A DNA stretch of 64,000 nucleotides from Lithobates sylvaticus (GCA_028564925.1 CM053030.1:1554561-1618560), one strand, 5' to 3'. Numbered from the stretch's first letter, positions 20,547 through 32,450 are shown. A program made the numbers and translations. The notes: generated by a model not told the origin, from the sequence alone.

Positions 20547-21908
20547 CTCCAAGCTTCACCGCCTACTGCGTTTTTTACTTGTTTTTATTAGAACAGCTCC
20601 ATTTGTTTGATTTCATTTTGGAAGCATGTTTCTGTTTTAAAATAAAGTGAACCCTTGTCTTGTGGGTTTTACACGAGGAGGAGTCCCTCTTTTGCTTTTT
20701 TTTTCCACCTATGGCAAAACTTCTGACCAACGAGATCTGATCACAGTAATCCTACAGCCACCCATTCGGTTGGTGAGTATGTGCTAAGGGTCCCGAGAAA
20801 CCTTAACCAACGCTCCCCATCTTCTATCCCATCTCTTTTGGCACCTGGAGGTAGCCACACAAGCTGATTCTGACCTTTCACCACCGGTGAGTTGGTCCAC
20901 CACACATGGTAAGCGCTTATGAATTCATCTATCTGGTTGCATTGTTGCCCTTGGTTGACAGGACCCAACATTTGAACCATATCATCATCACTGTTTATAT
21001 TGTATTTGGAACTGTCCTTTCACTTTTCTGGAGTTTAATGAACAGTGCCTCTACCTGAAATATAGTTGGATATGTCTAGTCCGCCCATCCATTTCTAACA
21101 ACAGAACTGTTTACTGAGGTGCTTTGAAAAACAACCACCCTTAATATGTGTTATTGATTCACATTGAGATTTATCATCATCGTCTGTTTGGGTTTACTAA
21201 TCAGGAGGCGTGGCTATTAAGGTTTCTGAGAAACATATAGTCTTCCTGGACATACCCGTTTATTACAGTTCTTCTGTAATTGCAGCACCTTATATATATC
21301 ATGTCTTCTTGGTAGTACTGCCATGGTCAATTCAATATATCTGTACTTAACATCCGTGTGACTATAGGCTTCTAGTTAGATTACTCATGGTATTTCAGAG
21401 TTCATTATCAGAAACACAGTCTATGTGATCCCTTTATATATGTTTATTTTTGAAGAATTTTTAAACATTGAGGTGTATTGTTCACACAATATTCTTGTTT
21501 TGATACACGTTTGTTTGGAAGGACAGTCTATACCAGATTGTCCATACACCAGTTTTTGAATAACTTTCCACTTTTTATTCACTTCAGATGAGTGCGGACC
21601 ACTTTGTAGTATATCCACACTTGAGGTCCATCTGGCTTGTTGAGACACCACGCTCTTATTTACTTAAGAGCCTGGTGAACATCAGCTATTTTGACCCTCC
21701 ATTTGTTACTTTATCACTAACACTCTGATCAGCAATCGGGGGGTTGTCGATTTTCCTAGTCCACAACCATGGTTGCACAGAGACATTTTTAGCGCTACAC
21801 TGTTACACATTTATACCTTTCACAATTTTGTCATATTGTAGTGTTAGCAGCTCCTTATTCACTCGCTTGGGCGCTGCTTTTTCTTTCTTTCTATAAGCAG
21901 GGCAATAA

Positions 21909-22920
21909 CTTCTCCGCAGGATGTGGAAACCTTCCAAGAAGATCTGAACAAATTGAATGGGGGGGGGGGCAACTACATGGCAAATGAGGTTCAATGTAGA
22001 AAAATGTAAAATAATGCATTTGGGTGGTAAAAATCTGAATGCAATCTATAGACTGAGGGGAGAACCTCTGGGGGTATCTAGGATGGAGAAGGACCTGGGG
22101 GTCCTAGTAGATGATGGGCTCAGCAATGCCAAGATGCTGCTAACAAAGCAAACAGAATATTGGCATTAAAATGGGGATCAACTCCAGAGATAAAAGGATA
22201 ATTCTCCTGCTCTACAAGACTCTGGTCCGGCCGCACCTGGAGTATGCTGTCCAGTTCTGGGCACCAGTCCTCGGGAAGGATGTACTGGAAATGGAGGGAG
22301 TACAAAGAAGGGAAACAAAGCTAATAAAGGGTCTGGAGGATATTAGTGATGAGGAAAGGTTGTGAGCACTGAACTTATTCTCTCTGGAGAAGAGACGCTC
22401 GAGAGGGGATATGATTTTTAATGTATAAATACCGGACTGGTGACCCCACAATGTATAAATACCGGACTGGTGACCCCACAATATATAAATACCGGACTGG
22501 TGACCCCACAATGTATAAATACCGGACTGGTGACCCCACAATATATAAAAATACCGGACTGGTGACCCCACAATATATAAATACCGGACTGGTGACCCCA
22601 CAATAGGGAGAAAACTTTTTCGCAAAAGGGAGTTTAACAAGACTCGTGGCCACTCATTAAAATTAGAAGAAAAGAGGTTTAACCTTAAACTACATAGAGC
22701 GTTCTTTACTGTAAGAGCGGCATGGATGTGGAATTCCCTTCCACAGGTGGTGGTCTCAGCGGGGGGCATCGATAGTTTCAAGAAACTATTAGATAAGCAC
22801 CTGAACGACCGCAACATACAGAGATATACAATGTAATACTGACATATAATCACACACAGAGGTTGGACTTGATGGACTTGTGTCTTTTTTCAACCTCACC
22901 TACTATGTAATTATGAATAA
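21909..22920 (+). mobile_element. CR1/Rex1-type LINE, 3' half
   Basis: Continues the LINE split by the palindrome. Recognisable pieces are WQMRFNVEKCKIMHLGGKN, LGVLVDDGLSNAK, YKTLVRPHLEYAVQFWAPVL, VQRRETKLIKGLED, LFSLEKRRSRGD and, after the 30-bp array, AAWMWNSLPQVVV and FKKLLDKHLN. These are the standard C-terminal blocks of CR1-like ORF2. Several frame changes make it inactive. The 3' end has the hairpin-like GGTTGGACTTGATGGACTTG ... TTTTTTCAACCTC and stops at CTACTATGTAATTATG. Confidence 0.92.
22426..22609. repeat. 30-bp minisatellite inside LINE coding sequence
   Basis: About six units of 30 bp (TGACCCCACAATGTATAAAT and ACCGGACTGG), TGACCCCACA recurring at 22441 and 22471. In frame they read YKYRTGDPTM. 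The array lies where CR1-like proteins have a VYKYLKG stretch after the RRSRGD block, so it again arose by amplifying local LINE sequence. One unit has two extra bases. Confidence 0.9.
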
Positions 22921-24261
22921 AAAGAAAAATCCATCCTTTTAAACTCATCTATCCACAAAAAATATGTCCATTTACCAAAACTCACCCAAATTTAAGAAAC
23001 CATATGACCACTAAAATCAACCCAACTACTAAAACCCATCTAACTACCAAAATCCGCTCATCTACAAAAACCTGTCCACGAACCAAAATTAGTCCACTTA
23101 CCAAGATCCAGTCATCTACCAAAACCCATCCATCTAACAAACCGGTCTACAGTATTTAAAAAAAATAGCCCATATACCAAAAACCTTCTGCCTACCAAAA
23201 CCTGTCTATCTATCAAAATCATCCAAATACCAAAGTTAGTCCATCTACCAAAATCCATCAGTATTGCAAAGTCTGTCCATCTACCAAAATGAGTTAATTT
23301 ACCAAGATCCATCCATCTACCAAAACCATATGACAACCAAAATCAATCCATCTACCAATACATCTCTATCTACAAAAATGAGTCCTTCTACCAAAACCCA
23401 TCTGACTACCAACACCTGTCCATCCATCAAAATCATCCAACTACCAACGTCAGTCCCTCTACCAAAAATCAGCAAAGTCCCGTACACACCATCCGAAAAT
23501 CCGAAGTAAAATTCTGTCCGGTCTGCCGATCTTCTGATCGTTCGTATGGTGCTTTTGACAGCCGATTCCGGCTTTTTTTTGTCCGACAAAAGCTGGATGT
23601 GTAGACTATACAATTTTTGTCGTACGTGAACTTGACGTCCGATTTTCATTTAATTAGTACGGTTTTCGTACGAAAAAGTCGTAAGAGCAAGACTACGCAT
23701 GCTCAGAAACAAAAGAATACATACAAAACTATTCACCACATTACGTCACTTCTGAAGTTGTATTCTGTTGTACGAGAATTTTTCGTATGGTGAGTAACCT
23801 CTTCACTTTTGACATGAGATTGGCAAAAGTGACCAACAGTCGTCCGAAAATCTGATCGTGTCTATGAGGCTTTAGTCGTCCAAAATCCATCCATCAAAAC
23901 TCATCCATCCACAAGAATCTGTCCATCTACTAAAATCTGTCCATCTACCAAAACCCACCAACTACAAGAATCCTTATGACCACCAAAGTCGGCCCATCTA
24001 GCAAAAGCTGCCCATCTAACACAATCCGTCCATCTATAAAAACACATCTATCTACAAAACACATCTGATACCCAAAACCATCCAACTGCTGCAGCCCATC
24101 TGACAACCGGAATTAGTCCATCTACCAAAACCTGTCCATCTTCCAAAGCGAATCGATCCGCAAAAATCAGTCCATTTACAAAAACCCATCTGGCTACCCA
24201 AATCTGTCCACCTACAAAAACCCACCCAACTAGCTTAAAGCTGGATACACACTAAACAACA
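22921..24261. repeat. degenerate CCATCTACCAAAA array, right part
   Basis: Continuation of the array at 12540-12861: irregular 17-20-bp repeats of CCATCTACCAAAA, TGTCCATCTAC, CACCAAAATC. It becomes the regular 109-bp array from about 24262. A MITE (23474-23873) is inserted. Confidence 0.75.
23474..23873. mobile_element. Harbinger-like MITE C
   Basis: Ends AAAGTCCCGTACACAC and, inverted, GTGTCTATGAGGCTTT. The interior has CCGAAAATCCGA, TTTTCGTACGA and GTCCGAC blocks like MITEs A and B. It interrupts the degenerate array. There is no coding capacity. Confidence 0.65.
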
Positions 24262-27200
24262 AAACTCATTTGAGTACCAACACTCGTCCATCTAAATAAC
24301 CCATCTAACCACCAGATCTGTCCACCCAACCACCAAAACTCACCCTTCCTCCAAAATCTGTCCATCAACAAAACTCATTCGAGTACCAACACTCATCCAT
24401 CTAAATAACCCATCTAACCACCAGATCTGTCCACCCAACCACCAAAACTCACCCTTCCTCCAAAATCTGTCCATCAACAAAACTCATTCAAGTACCAACA
24501 CTCATCCATCTAAATAACCCATCTGACCACCAGATCTGTCCACCCAACCACCAAAACTCACCCTTCCTCCAAAATCTGTCCATCAACAAAACTCATTCGA
24601 GTACCAACACTCATCCATCTAAATAACCCATCTAACCACCAGATCTGTCCACCCAACTACCAAAACTCACCCTTCCTCCAAAATCTGTCCATCAACAAAA
24701 CTCATTCGAGTACCAACACTCATCCATCTAAATAACCCATCTGACCACCAGATCTGTCCACCCAACCACCAAAACTCACCCTTCCTCCAAAATCTGTCCA
24801 TCAACAAAACTCATTCGAGTACCAACACTCATCCATCTAAATAACCCATCTAACCACCAGATCTGTCCACCCAACTACCAAAACTCACCCTTCCTCCAAA
24901 ATCTGTCCATCAACAAAACTCATTCGAGTACCAACACTCATCCATCTAAATAACCCATCTAACCACCAGATTTGTCCACCAAACCACCAAAACTCACCCT
25001 TCCTCCAAAATCTGTCCATCAACAAAACTCATTCGAGTACCAACACTCATCCATCTAAATAACCCATCTAACCACCAGATTTGTCCACCAAACCACCAAA
25101 ACTCATCCTTCCTCCAAAATCTGTCCATCAACAAAACTAATTTGAGTACCAACACTCATCCATCTAAATAACCCATCTGACCACCAGATCTGTCCACCCA
25201 ACCACCAAAACTCACCCTTCCTCCAAAATCTGTCCATCAACAAAACTCATTCGAGTACCAACACTCATCCATCTAAATAACCCATCTAACCACCAGATCT
25301 GTCCACCCAACTACCAAAACTCACCCTTCCTCCAAAATCTGTCCATCAACAAAACTCATTCGAGTACCAACACTCATCCATCTAAATAACCCATCTGACC
25401 ACCAGATCTGTCCACCCAACCACCAAAACTCACCCTTCCTCCAAAATCTGTCCATCAACAAAACTCATTCGAGTACCAACACTCATCCATCTAAATAACC
25501 CATCTAACCACCAGATCTGTCCACCCAACTACCAAAACTCACCCTTCCTCCAAAATCTGTCCATCAACAAAACTCATTCGAGTACCAACACTCATCCATC
25601 TAAATAACCCATCTGACCACCAGATCTGTCCACCCAACCACCAAAACTCACCCTTCCTCCAAAATCTGTCCATCAACAAAACTCATTCGAGTACCAACAC
25701 TCATCCATCTAAATAACCCATCTAACCACCAGATCTGTCCACCCAACTACCAAAACTCACCCTTCCTCCAAAATCTGTCCATCAACAAAACTCATTCGAG
25801 TACCAACACTCATCCATCTAAATAACCCATCTAACCACCAGATTTGTCCACCAAACCACCAAAACTCACCCTTCCTCCAAAATCTGTCCATCAACAAAAC
25901 TCATTCGAGTACCAACACTCATCCATCTAAATAACCCATCTAACCACCAGATTTGTCCACCAAACCACCAAAACTCATCCTTCCTCCAAAATCTGTCCAT
26001 CAACAAAACTAATTTGAGTACCAACACTCATCCATCTAAATAACCCATCTGACCACCAGATCTGTCCACCCAACCACCAAAACTCACCCTTCCTCCAAAA
26101 TCTGTCCATCAACAAAACTCATTCGAGTACCAACACTCATCCATCTAAATAACCCATCTAACCACCAGATCTGTCCACCCAACTACCAAAACTCACCCTT
26201 CCTCCAAAATCTGTCCATCAACAAAACTCATTCGAGTACCAACACTCATCCATCTAAATAACCCATCTGACCACCAGATCTGTCCACCCAACCACCAAAA
26301 CTCACCCTTCCTCCAAAATCTGTCCATCAACAAAACTCATTCGAGTACCAACACTCATCCATCTAAATAACCCATCTAACCACCAGATTTGTCCACCAAA
26401 CCACCAAAACTCATCCTTCCTCCAAAATCTGTCCATCAACAAAACGAATTTGAGTACCAACACTCATCCATCTAAATAACCCATCTAACCACCAGATCTG
26501 TCCACCCAACCACCAAAACTCACCCTTCCTCCAAAATCTGTCCATCAACAAAACTCATTCGAGTACCAACACTCATCCATCTAAATAACCCATCTAACCA
26601 CCAGATTTGTCCACCAAACCACCAAAACTCATCCTTCCTCCAAAATCTGTCCATCAACAAAACTCATTCGAGTACCAACACTCATCCATCTAAATAACCC
26701 ATCTAACCACCAGATCTGTACACCCAACCACCAAAACTCACCCTTCCTCCAAAATCTGTCCATCAACAAAACTCATTCGAGTACCAACACTCATCCATCT
26801 AAATAACCCATCTGACCACCAGATCTGTCCACCCAACCACCAAAACTCACCCTTCCTCCAAAATCTGTCCATCAACAAAACTCATTCGAGTACCAACACT
26901 CATCCATCTAAATAACCCATCTAACCACCAGATCTGTCCACCCAACCACCAAAACTCACCCTTCCTCCAAAATCTGTCCATCAACAAAACTCATTCGAGT
27001 ACCAACACTCATCCATCTAAATAACCCATCTGACACCAGATCTGTCCACCCAACCACCAAAACTCACCCTTCCTCCAAAATCTGTCCATCAACAAAACTC
27101 ATTCGAGTACCAACACTCATCCATCTAAATAACCCATCTAACCACCAGATCTGTCCACCCAACTACCAAAACTCACCCTTCCTCCAAAATCTGTCCATCA

Positions 27201-27415
27201 ACAAAACTCATTCGAGTACCAACACTCATCCATCTAAATAACCCATCTAACCACCAGATCTGTCCACCCAACCACCAAAACTCACCCTTCCTCCAAAATC
27301 TGTCCATCAACAAAACTCATTCGAGTACCAACACTCATCCATCTAAATAACCCATCTAACCACCAGATTTGTCCACCAAACCACCAAAACTCATCCTTCC
27401 CCCAAAATCTCCAAA
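24262..27415. repeat. 109-bp satellite array, about 29 copies
   Basis: Unit starts TCCATC at 24361, 24470 and 24579 give the 109-bp period. Each unit holds AAACTCATTCGAGTACCAAC, CATCTAAATAACCCATCTRA, CCACCAGATCTGTCC and CTCACCCTTCCTCC. Diagnostic variants (TCTGACC or TCTAACC, AACTACC or AACCACC, GATTTGTCCACCAAACC) alternate in blocks, showing higher-order repeats of two or more units. It is the most regular array in the window and is probably derived from the degenerate array beside it. Confidence 0.95.
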
Positions 27416-27630
27416 AAAAGTTTAAACTATTAACTACTAACTCCTGCCCATCGACACAAACCCATCTCCCCGTTGTGAGGATACTAGTCTCTTGTGAGGA
27501 TACCCAAGTCAGCACCCCTGCCACCCAGAAGAACAATTATAACAATTGGGGAGATAATGATCTTCATTCATTTCCAGGACATTAGACAATGACCTTCCTC
27601 TTTCTTCCTCGGGAAGATGATGGCACCCAC

Positions 27631-27696
27631 CTATTTTCTTTAAAAAAGGGTCAGCACAATCCACGTACTGCTCGGGGTCGCAGACCATCTCGTTTC
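27631..27696 (-). CDS. asic3: ASIC channel exon (thumb, short)
   Basis: This 66-bp exon is entered after TTGCAG and left at AAAATAG|GTGGGT. It reads [21 protein letters not shown] and ends one base into a codon. CxPEQYxxCADP is the ASIC thumb signature. Asp of CADP corresponds to D346 of chicken ASIC1; four residues on, where ASIC1 has the acidic-pocket D350, this protein has Lys if no gap is placed. Only an 81-bp intron separates it from the next exon at 27778. Confidence 0.96.
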
Positions 27697-27777
27697 CTGC
27701 AATGAAGGAAAGATTAGGGGAATCAGAAGGAGAAGCTTCCCTTGTCCCCCCAATACCCCCCAGAAGAGGCCTCTCAC

Positions 27778-27928
27778 CTGGCATGTGGACCATGCGGCAT
27801 TTGCACTTCTCCAGGATGTAGCGGGTCTCGCAGTCGATGCGGCAGGCCGTTATACTATAGTTGGGGAAGTAGGGCGACTTAAACGGGGTGTCCTTACAAT
27901 CCCCCCATGGAGGAGGCAGATACTTCAG
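27778..27928 (-). CDS. asic3: ASIC channel exon (PPPWG and thumb cysteines)
   Basis: This 151-bp exon starts in phase 0 after CCCTCAG and ends CCAG|GTGAGAG. It reads [37 protein letters not shown] and [34 protein letters not shown] and CRMVHMPG are near-invariant in ASIC proteins. PPPWGDC matches ASIC3 (ASIC1 has PPPWGTC), whereas [13 protein letters not shown] is as in ASIC1 and ASIC2. The minus-strand frame stays open upstream of the acceptor, but that sequence shows no channel homology and is read as intron. Confidence 0.97.
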
Positions 27929-28215
27929 CTGAGGGAGAATTCGACGAAAGAAAAAGTCATTGCTTTCATTGAGAAGAAGCAATCCAATGTCGTTCATTTC
28001 AGGAAGGCACGTGACAATACCGGACCAATGAAATTGTGGGCTGGTTCTGAGGAGCATATAAAACGGTAGAGTCTTCTCCTGGCAGGACATAAATCTGTGG
28101 TGTCAGTATGGAGTGTATAGACCTGGTTTAGGTCCAAGGCCACTACCTCTCTGGTCACCACAAATAGCAAATCACTCAACAGACGTGTATCATCAGATAC
28201 ACATCGAAGGACTTT
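27929..28215. other. unique intron sequence
   Basis: Single-copy sequence upstream (in gene sense) of the PPPWG exon. Open frames on the minus strand exist but show no conserved motif. I see no mobile element until 28216. Confidence 0.55.
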
Positions 28216-28608
28216 TAGGCTCAATTTACATTAGTGTGACTTTTATGCGACTTTTGGTGCAGCTTTGATCTGACTTTACATTCTCTAGAACAGGCATCCT
28301 CAAACTACGGCCCTCTAGCTGTGGCAGAACTACACATCCCATGAGGCATTGTAAAACTCTAACATTCGCAGACATGACTGGGCATGGTGGGAATTGTAGT
28401 TCCTGAACAACTGGAGGGCCGTAGTTTGAAGACCCCTGCTCTAGACCAAAGTCCCACCAAAGTAGCGCAGGCACCTCTTCACAGCTGCTGTGACTTTAGG
28501 TTGCACCAATTTGAACGGGTGCCATTGAAAATAATGGACTGTGACTTTCCATGCGACTTTGATGTCCAAAGTCCCATGATAATTTGCACAGGTGTGAATG
28601 GAGCCTTA
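28216..28608. mobile_element. MITE with TTAGGCTCA ends, carrying a hAT MITE
   Basis: Imperfect inverted ends TTAGGCTCAATTTACATTAG and, on the other strand, TAAGGCTCCATTCACACCTG. The interior has GACTTT and AAAGTC blocks. It is split by the hAT-type element at 28291-28438. Confidence 0.65.
28291..28438. mobile_element. short hAT-type MITE, 148 bp
   Basis: Ends CAGGCATCCTCAAACTACGG and, inverted, CAGGGGTCTTCAAACTACGG. They are flanked by CTCTAGAA (28283-28290) and CTCTAGAC (28439-28446), an 8-bp duplication with one mismatch. It contains the common ACTACACATCCCATGA and GGGAATTGTAGTTCC pieces. There is no coding capacity. Confidence 0.85.
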
Positions 28609-28672
28609 CGCAAGACATACATTTGTACTAAAATCTCCTTTCTACACACATTAAAAAAAAGGCTTTTAAGAG

Positions 28673-31600
28673 GATCGGTGATGATGGATGATGTGTTGGG
28701 TGATGAGGATCGGTGATGATGGATGATGTGTTGGGTGATGAGGATCGGTGATGATGGATGATGTGTTGGGTGATGAGGATCGGTGATGATGTGTTGGGTG
28801 ATGATGATCGGTGATGATGGATGATGTGTTGGGTGATGATGATCGGTGATGATGGATGATGTGTTGGGTGATGAGTATCGGTGATGATGGATGATGTGTT
28901 GGGTGATGAGGATCGGTGATGATGTGTTGGGTGATGAGGATCGGTGATGATGATCGGTGATGATGGATGATGTGTTGGGTGATGAGGATCGATGATGATG
29001 TATGATGTGTTGGGTGATGAGGATCGGTGATGATGGATGATGTGTTGGGTGATGAGGATCGGTGATGATGGATGATGTGTTGGGTGATGAGAATCGGTGA
29101 TGATGGATGATGTGTTGGGTGATGAGGATCGGTGATGATGGATGTTGTGTTGGGTGATGAAGATCGGTGATGATGGATGTTGTGTTGGGTGATGAGTATC
29201 GGTGATGATGGATGATGTGTTGGGTGATGAGGATCGGTGATGATGGATGATGTGTTGGGTGATGAGGATCGGTGATGATGGATGTTGTGTTGGGTGATGA
29301 AGATCGGGGATGATGGATGTTGTGTTGGGTGATGAGGATCGGTGATGATGGATGATGTGTTGGGTGATGAGGATCGGTGATGATGGATGATGTGTTGGGT
29401 GATGAGGATCGGTGATGATGGATGATGTGTTGGGTGATGAGGATCGGTGATGATGGATGATGTGTTGGGTGATGAGGATCGATGATGATGTATGATGTGT
29501 TGGGTGATGAGGATCGGTGATGATGGATGATGTGTTGGGTGATGAGGATCGGTGATGATGGATGATGTGTTGGGTGATGAGAATCGGTGATGATGGATGA
29601 TGTGTTGGGTGATGAGGATCGGTGATGATGGATGTTGTGTTGGGTGATGAAGATCGGTGATGATGGATGTTGTGTTGGGTGATGAGTATCGGTGATGATG
29701 GATGATGTGTTGGGTGATGAGGATCGGTGATGATGGATGATGTGTTGGGTGATGAGGATCGGTGATGATGGATGTTGTGTTGGGTGATGAAGATCGGGGA
29801 TGATGGATGTTGTGTTGGGTGATGAGGATCGGTGATGATGGATGATGTGTTGGGTGATGAGGATCGGTGATGATGGATGATGTGTTGGGTGATGAGGATC
29901 GGTGATGATGGATGATGTGTTGGGTGATGAGGATCGGTGATGATGTGTTGGGTGATGGGGATCGGTGATGATGGATGATGTGTTGGGTGATGAAGATCGG
30001 TGATGATGTGTTGGGTGATGAGGATCGGTGATGATGGGTGATGAGGATCGGTGATGATGATCGGTGATGATGGATGTTGTGTTGGGTGATGAGGATCGGT
30101 GATGATGGATGATGTGTTGGGTGATGAGGATCGGTGATGATGGATGATGTGTTGGGTGATGAAGATCGGTGATGATGGATGTTGTGTTGGGTGATGAGGA
30201 TCGGTGATGATGGATGATGTGTTGGGTGATGAGGATCGGTGATGATGGATGATGTGTTGGGTGATGAGGATCGGTGATGATGTGTTGGGTGATGGGGATC
30301 GGTGATGATGGATGATGTGTTGGGTGATGAAGATCGGTGATGATGGATGATGTGTTGGGTGATGAGGATCGGTGATGATGGATGATGAGGATTGGTGATG
30401 ATAGGTGATGAGGATCGGTGATGATGGATGATGTGTTGGGTGATGAGGATCGGTGATGATGATCGGTGATGATGGATGATGTGTTGGGTGATGAGGATCG
30501 GTGATGATGTGTTGGGTGATGAGGATCGGTGATGATGGATGATGTGTTGGGTGAAGAGGATTGGTGATGATGGATGATGTGTGATGAGGATTGGTGATGA
30601 TCAGTGATGAGGATCGGTGATGATGGATGATGTGTTGGGTGATGAGGATCGGTGATGATGGATGATGTGTTGGGTGAAGAGGATCGGTGATGATGGATGA
30701 TGTGTTGGGTGATGATGATCGGTGATGATGATCGGTGATGATGATCGGTGATGAGGATCGTGATGATGATTGGTGATGATGGATGATATGTTGGGTAATG
30801 GGGATCGGTGATGATGGATGATGTGTTGGGTGATGATGATCGGTGATGATGATCGGTGATGATGATCGGTGATGATGGATGATGTGTTGGGTGATGAGGA
30901 TCGGTGATGAGGATCGGTGATGATGATCGGTGATGATGGATGATGTGTTGGGTGATGAGGATCGGTGATGATGTGTTGGGTGATGAGGATCAGTGATGAT
31001 GGATGATGTGTTGGGTGATGAGGATCGGTGATGATGGATGATGTGTTGGGTGATGAGGATCGGTGATGATGGATGATGTGTTGGGTGATGAGGATCGGTG
31101 ATGATGGATGATGTGTTGGGTGATGATGATCGTTGATGAGGATCGGTGTTGATGGATGATGTGTTGGGTGATGAGGATCGGTGATGATGGATGATGTGTT
31201 GGGTGATGAGGATCGGTGATGATGGATGATGTGTTGGGTGATGAGGATCGGTGATGATGGATGATGTGTTGGGTGATGAGGATCGTGATGATGGATGATG
31301 TGTTGGGTGATGAGGATCGGTGATGATGGATGATGTGTTGGGTGATGAGGATCGGTGATGATGGATGATGTGTTGGGTGATGAGGATCGGTGATGATGGA
31401 TGATGTTTTGGGTGATGAGGATCGTGATGATGGATGATGTGTTGGGTGAAGAGGATCGGTGATGATGGATGATGTGTTGGGTGATGAGGATCGGTGATAA
31501 TGGATGATGTGTTGGGTGAAGAGGATCGGTGATGATGGATGATGTGTTGGGTGATGAGGATCGGTGATGATGGATGATGTGTTGGGTGATGAGGATCGGT

Positions 31601-32252
31601 GATGATGGATGATGTGTTGGGTGATGAGGATCGGTGATGATGGATGATGTGTTGGGTGATGAGGATCGGTGATGATGGATGATGTGTTGGGTGATGATGA
31701 TCGTTGATGAGGATCGGTGTTGATGGATGATGTGTTGGGTGATGAGGATCGGTGATGATGGATGATGTGTTGGGTGATGAGGATCGGTGATGATGGATGA
31801 TGTTTTGGGTGATGAGGATCGTGATGATGGATGATGTGTTGGGTGATGAAGATCGGTGATGAGGATCGGTGATGATGGATGATGTGTTGGGTGATGAGGA
31901 TCGGTGATGAGAATCGGTGATGATGGATGATGTGTTGGGTGATGAGGATCGTGATGATGGATGATGTGTTGGGTGATGAGGATCGTGATGATGGATGATG
32001 TGTTGGGTGATGAGGATCGGTGATGATGGATGATGTGTTGGGTGATGAGGATCGTGATGATGGATGATGTGTTGGGTGATGAGGATCGGTGATGATGGAT
32101 GATGTGTTGGGTGATGAGGATCGTGATGATGGATGATGTGTTGGGTGATGAGGATCGTGATGATGGATGATGTGTTGGGTGATGAGGATCGTGATGATGG
32201 ATGATGTGTTGGGTGATGAGGATCGGTGATGAGGATCGGTGATGAGGATCGG
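28673..32252. repeat. 35-bp minisatellite with 490-bp higher-order repeat, about 100 copies
   Basis: The unit joins GATGAGGATCGGTGATGATG and GATGATGTGTTGGGT. Rare variants recur at a fixed 490-bp offset (14 units): GATCGATGATGATGTATG at 28988 and 29478, GAGAATCGG at 29089 and 29579, GATCGGGGATG at 29302 and 29792. A second duplicated block shares GATCGTTGATGAGGATCGGT near 31126 and 31694. The array fills most of the intron between the exons at 27778 and 32323. Its long minus-strand frame of His, Ser, Pro and Ile is an artefact. Confidence 0.95.
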
Positions 32253-32322
32253 TGGATGTAGTCACACAGCAGGGATTGGAGGATGGAGGTCACCATCTGG
32301 AGGGGCTTTTCTTGCAGTTTAC

Positions 32323-32450
32323 CTGCTGCTGCTGACATGACACGAATGTCTGGAATCCGGGGGCCACACCGAAGCCCAGCTGGTCTATAAATGGCGGCTC
32401 ATCCTGGCTGTGGATCTGGACCTTCACTCCGGCCTCCAGAGACGTCTCGG
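32323..32450 (-). CDS. asic3: ASIC channel exon (palm, acidic pocket)
   Basis: This 128-bp exon is entered after CTGACCAG and left at CAGCAG|GTAAAC. Its first two bases complete the Ala codon begun in the exon at 35351-35501. It reads [20 protein letters not shown], then [19 protein letters not shown] plus [14 protein letters not shown] and [11 protein letters not shown] are core ASIC sequence. The Glu of ETSLEAG and the Asp-Glu of SQDEPP match acidic-pocket residues E220, D238 and E239 of chicken ASIC1. SCQQQQ joined to LKYLPPPWG is closest to ASIC3. Four CAG codons lie directly at the donor. Confidence 0.97.

Larger units (their letters stand above)
16520..21893. mobile_element. Penelope-like element as a 5.4-kb head-to-head palindrome
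   Basis: Arms of about 2.58 kb (16517-19101 and 19231-21814) are almost perfect inverted copies; paired positions add up to about 38331 throughout. The centre 19102-19230 is single copy, and a 79-bp tail (21815-21893) exists only on the right. A 15-bp target duplication TAAGCAGGGCAATAA flanks it (16505-16519 and 21894-21908). The right unit reads on plus, the left on minus; both are cut at their 5' ends and keep only the end of a GIY-YIG endonuclease plus a long 3' region. Each arm holds a hammerhead-like motif. Confidence 0.88.

Noticed and set aside
16520-21893. Ordinary DNA transposon with very long terminal inverted repeats
   Set aside because: There is no transposase or conserved tips, the target duplication is 15 bp, the tail is one-sided and the centre encodes a Penelope-type endonuclease end.
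24262-27415. CRISPR-like array
   Set aside because: Units are contiguous and nearly identical with no unique spacers, and the host is a vertebrate.
27994-28224. Additional ASIC exon upstream of the PPPWG exon
   Set aside because: The exon at 32323-32450 joins directly in frame to 27928, as in other ASICs; the translation here has no channel similarity.
28216-28608. tRNA- or SINE-derived element
   Set aside because: I could find no A and B box pair and no 3' tail; the inverted ends fit a MITE better.
28628-32338. A 1,236-codon minus-strand frame of His, Ser, Pro and Ile repeats
   Set aside because: It is created by the stop-free 35-bp array; equally long frames exist in shifted registers and it overlaps a real channel exon and its splice sites.
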